This document shows, piece by piece, positions 61,183 to 64,000 of a stretch of 64,000 nucleotides of DNA. The notes under the pieces are model-generated. The model ran no database searches. It was not told where the DNA came from and worked only from the letters and a program-made list of their open reading frames with translations. The first letter of the stretch is position 1. Every line of letters starts with the position of its first letter. Source of the stretch: Streptomyces showdoensis (GTDB lineage Bacteria > Actinomycetota > Actinomycetes > Streptomycetales > Streptomycetaceae); NCBI RefSeq assembly GCF_039535475.1, contig NZ_BAAAXG010000011.1:1-64000 (forward strand), in the 5' to 3' direction. The position numbers were made by a program, and so were the translations under genes.

Positions 61183-63480
61183 TCAGAGGGCAGCAGGCCG
61201 TGGACGCGGGGCCCCACCCGTGGATTCCGCGCCGGTGTCGTCGGTGATATCGGTGTCATCGGTGGCGGCGGAGCCGACCGGGCCGCGGGGAAGCACCCGG
61301 TCCAGCCACTTCGGCAGCCACCAGTTGGTCCGTCCGAGGAGGGTCATGGTCGCCGGCACCAGCACCATGCGGACGACCGTGGCGTCCACGAAGACCGCGG
61401 TGGCCAGGCCGAGCCCGAACATCTTGGTGGAGGGGTCCTCGGCGACGGCGAAGGACAGGAACACCGCCACCATGATGAGGGCGGCCGAGGTGATGATCCG
61501 GGCGGTGCGCGAGAGGCCCTCGACGATCGCCGTGCCGTTGTCGCCGGTGCGCAGGTACTCCTCGCGGACGCGGGAGAGGAGGAACACCTCGTAGTCCATC
61601 GACAGGCCGAACAGGATGGCGAAGAGGAACATCGGGATGAACGAGACGATCGGAACCGTCGCTTCCAGTCCGATGAGCGCGCCTCCCCAGCCCCACTGGA
61701 AGACCGCGACCATGATGCCGTAGGCCGCGCCGATGCTCAGCAGGTTTAGCAGCACCGCCTTGAGCGGTACGAGGACCGAGCGGAAGACCAGCATCAGCAG
61801 CAGGAACGACATCGCCAGCACGGTGGCGACGAGCACCGGCAGACGTTGGCTGGTGCGCCGGCCCACATCGGACAGGCTCGCGGCGGCGCCGCCGACGTGG
61901 GCCCTGGCCGGGCCGTGCCCGATCGCCGTGGGCAGCACGTCGGTGCGCAGCCGGGCGATGGTGTCGGTCGTGGCCTCGTCCTGGGGGCTGGTGGTCGGGA
62001 AGACCACCAGGGTCGCGATGCCGGTGGCCCGGTCGACGTGCGTCGGCGCGACGGACGCGACGCCCGGATCCGCCCCGACCGCCGCCGCGAGCCGGTCCAC
62101 CGCTCCCCGATCACCGGCGGGGTCCGCGGCGATGACGAGGGGACCGTTGGCGCCCGGGCCGAACCCCTCGGCGACGAGGTCGTAGGCGCGGCGCTCGGTG
62201 CGGCCGGGGGGCAGTGAGCCGTCGTCGGGCAGGCCGACGCGCAGGCCGAGCACGGGCAGCGTCGCGGTGAGCAACAGCCCCGCCGCGCCGACCGCGTACG
62301 CCACCGGGTGCCGGCCGACGTGCCCGATCCAGCGACGCCACCCGGTGGCGTGGGCGGCGTCCGTCGCAGGGCCCCGCCGCCCTGCGAGCCGGCCCGGCCC
62401 CCGGCTCCGCCACGCCCGGCCGAGCCGGCCGGCCCGCGCCAGGCGCGGGCCCGCGGCGCCGAGGAAGGCCGGCAGCAGCGTCACCGACGCGAGCACCATC
62501 ATCAGGACGACGATCGAGACGGCGACCCCGCCCACGGTCATGAACGGCACGTTCGCGACCGCCAGGCCGAGGATCGACACGACGACGGTGCCGCCGGCGA
62601 AGACCACCGGCCGCCCCGCCGTCGCCACCGCGCGTCCGGCCGCCGTCTGCGGATCGAGCCCGTACGCGAGGTGCTCCCGGTGCCTGGCGAGCACGAACAG
62701 GGCGTAGTCGATGCCCACGCCGAGCCCGACCATGCTGCCCAGGACCGGTGCGAAGGCGGGGACCTCCGTCACCCCCGCCAGGACCGTCATCGTGGCGACG
62801 CCGACGGTCAGCCCGAAGACCGCCATGCCGATCGGCAGCGCGGCGGCGACGAGCGAACCGAACGCCAGGAACAGGATCGCGGCCGCGGCGAGGAGGCCGA
62901 TCAGCTCGCTCGCGCCGCCGTCGGGATCGGAGAAGGCGTAGAAGAGGTTCCCGCCCATCTCGATGCGCAACGGCAGCTCGGCGCGCAGCCGGTCGCCGAG
63001 TTCGACGAGGGCGTCGAGGTCCTCGGCCGACAGCCGGCTCTGGTCGGGGTACTGCACCCGGACGACCGCGATCCGTCCGTCGGCCGAGACGAGGCCGCCG
63101 CGCACGGCGGAGCCCCCGCCCGCGTCGAGCGCCCCCGCCGGGTCGCTCGTGCCGAGCACGTGCGGCAGCCCGGTCACCTCGGCCCGCAGCCGCGCGAGAG
63201 CGGTGCGCGCGGCGTCGTCCGCGAAGAACGTCGCGCGGTCGTCGAGGGGGGTGACGACCACGTGGGCGGTCATCCCCTCCTGGCCGGTGCCCGCCCGCTC
63301 GATCAGTTCCGCGGCCCGGCGCGAGTCCAGTCCCGGAGCGGTCATCGAGTCCGTGGTCCGCCCGCCGAAGGCGACGGCGGCGAGCACGACGAGCGTGGCG
63401 GCGACCAGCCAAGCCGCGATCACCCGCCAGGGATGACGGGCGGCGCTTGTGCCCAGGCGCAACAGGGCTTTCGAGAGCAT
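61183..63480 (-). CDS. MMPL/RND-family transporter
   Basis: The 765-residue membrane protein has about 12 helices and two large outer loops (about 40-190 and 420-560). Core blocks are GVGIDYALFVLARHREHLAY (about 280-300) and LFGLSMDYEVFLLSRVREEY in the second half, with the conserved Asp/Tyr pairs of the proton path. MMPL proteins export lipids or drugs with the proton gradient. GGAGGACCCG precedes the ATG. It is convergent with the kinase-TPR gene and divergent from a sensor kinase, whose regulator may control it. Confidence 0.9.
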   Translation of the reverse strand: MLSKALLRLGTSAARHPWRVIAAWLVAATLVVLAAVAFGGRTTDSMTAPGLDSRRAAELIERAGTGQEGMTAHVVVTPLDDRATFFADDAARTALARLRAEVTGLPHVLGTSDPAGALDAGGGSAVRGGLVSADGRIAVVRVQYPDQSRLSAEDLDALVELGDRLRAELPLRIEMGGNLFYAFSDPDGGASELIGLLAAAAILFLAFGSLVAAALPIGMAVFGLTVGVATMTVLAGVTEVPAFAPVLGSMVGLGVGIDYALFVLARHREHLAYGLDPQTAAGRAVATAGRPVVFAGGTVVVSILGLAVANVPFMTVGGVAVSIVVLMMVLASVTLLPAFLGAAGPRLARAGRLGRAWRSRGPGRLAGRRGPATDAAHATGWRRWIGHVGRHPVAYAVGAAGLLLTATLPVLGLRVGLPDDGSLPPGRTERRAYDLVAEGFGPGANGPLVIAADPAGDRGAVDRLAAAVGADPGVASVAPTHVDRATGIATLVVFPTTSPQDEATTDTIARLRTDVLPTAIGHGPARAHVGGAAASLSDVGRRTSQRLPVLVATVLAMSFLLLMLVFRSVLVPLKAVLLNLLSIGAAYGIMVAVFQWGWGGALIGLEATVPIVSFIPMFLFAILFGLSMDYEVFLLSRVREEYLRTGDNGTAIVEGLSRTARIITSAALIMVAVFLSFAVAEDPSTKMFGLGLATAVFVDATVVRMVLVPATMTLLGRTNWWLPKWLDRVLPRGPVGSAATDDTDITDDTGAESTGGAPRPRPAAL

Positions 63481-63642
63481 CGGGTCCTCCAACCACCTCG
63501 TCGGCCGTCCTTGTACGGCCGCCGATGCCGAGGCTCGCCGCCACGGCGCTCCGCGGCATCGGCCCCGGGGCCGCGGATCCGTCGGCCCCGGGGCGGAGTG
63601 ACGACCCGTCCTTTCGGCCGATGCGCGGCACGCCGCGGCCCC

Positions 63643-63648
63643 TAGGCT
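63643..63648 (+). promoter_or_regulatory. -10 box of the sensor kinase gene
   Basis: TAGGCT ends seven bases before the GTG start at 63656 and there is no ribosome site, so the message is probably leaderless. Confidence 0.45.
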
Positions 63649-63655
63649 GAGAACC

Positions 63656-64000
63656 GTGCTCCGAGACGACCTGCGAACCCTGTGGACCGAACCCCGGCCG
63701 CCCGACGCGCCCGCCCGGGTGGGGCGGGACTGGGTGCTGCTCGCCGCGGGCCTCGCCGGTGTGGCGCTGGAGGCCACCCTGCGCGAGGACGTCGTGTGGC
63801 GGCCGGTGGCGGTGGTGCTCGCCCTGTGGCTGTGCCTGCTGCCCCTGTGGCGCCGGACCCGCCCCCTGGCGGTGGTGACGCTGGCCTTCGGCTCGGTGGT
63901 CCTGCCTCCGCTGGCCTCGCTCGTCGCCCCGCCGCGCGAGCCCGTCGGCCTGTACGCCGACGCGGTCGTGCTCGTGCTGGTGTACGCGCTGCCCCGGTGG
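63656..64000 (+). CDS. Sensor histidine kinase, N-terminal membrane part (partial)
   Basis: The first 115 residues are seen; the gene runs past the window. They hold four hydrophobic segments (WVLLAAGLAGVALEA, WRPVAVVLALWLCLLPLW, LAVVTLAFGSVVLPPLASL, LYADAVVLVLVYALP), as in the membrane input domain of actinobacterial two-component kinases of the NarX-like class. The catalytic domain is not in view, so the call rests on pattern. It is divergent from the MMPL exporter. Confidence 0.6.
   Translation, partial: MLRDDLRTLWTEPRPPDAPARVGRDWVLLAAGLAGVALEATLREDVVWRPVAVVLALWLCLLPLWRRTRPLAVVTLAFGSVVLPPLASLVAPPREPVGLYADAVVLVLVYALPRW

Overview
The window is very GC-rich DNA from a streptomycete-type actinomycete. 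The genus call is an inference. It rests on the strong G/C third-codon bias, the frequent GTG starts, and families that are typical of Streptomyces: a SARP/AfsR-type regulator, a streptophobe-type membrane protein, a DUF6777 protein, a PAS-GAF-SpoIIE phosphatase, several Ser/Thr kinases and a MocR regulator. I see no rRNA, tRNA, CRISPR array, integrase, transposase or biosynthetic core enzyme (PKS or NRPS).

Left part, 1-9.7 kb: a frame-broken FAD monooxygenase running off the left edge; an FCD-type GntR regulator with a CoA-transferase and a divergent glutaryl-CoA dehydrogenase (a probable glutarate/glutaryl-CoA module); a divergent DUF1326/DUF2182 pair rich in Cys, His and Met; an SRPBCC protein; an FBP/FusB-like zinc protein; a MocR regulator; and a small protein translationally coupled to a universal stress protein (USP).

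Signalling and envelope part, 9.7-31 kb: a DUF6777 surface protein, a streptophobe-type protein, then a kinase, an SH3-like protein and a double-FHA ABC exporter. This last set resembles the PknF/Rv1747 pairing of mycobacteria. After it come TetR, class II aldolase, ThuA, a succinate-semialdehyde-type dehydrogenase, a PHP/HhH protein, the SpoIIE phosphatase, a 1,112-residue SARP with a sharply different codon-use block over its NB-ARC region, a siderophore-interacting protein and an acyl-CoA dehydrogenase with a KstR-like palindrome.

Stress island, 33.8-53.1 kb: four complete two-domain USPs plus one USP fragment, three CBS proteins, an ABC exporter, Hsp20, a flavodoxin-domain protein, an Rv1733c-like membrane protein, nicotinate phosphoribosyltransferase, an Acg-like nitroreductase, a metallo-beta-lactamase RNase-fold protein, and a GAF-GAF histidine kinase with a convergent NarL-type response regulator. 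This content parallels the mycobacterial DevR/DosR dormancy regulon and the S. coelicolor Osd stress island. A family of GGGnCC-N4-GGnCCC palindromes lies upstream of several of these genes and is my candidate for the response-regulator box. A cyanase/carbonic anhydrase/LysR (cyn) module sits inside the island.

Right part, 53-64 kb: aldo/keto reductase, a GlxA-type regulator, an MBL hydrolase, two genes sharing a C-terminal module (one with a Tat signal), an MpaB-type oxygenase frame that runs without a stop into a kinase, a kinase-TPR gene with seven +1 frameshifts, an MMPL exporter and the start of a sensor kinase. Single-base indels cluster at 1-1015 and 59.5-61.1 kb, with one more at 46.49 kb. 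Sequencing error and real decay cannot be told apart from this text. At least seven genes show a TAnnnT-like -10 box six or seven bases before the start codon, which suggests leaderless transcripts.
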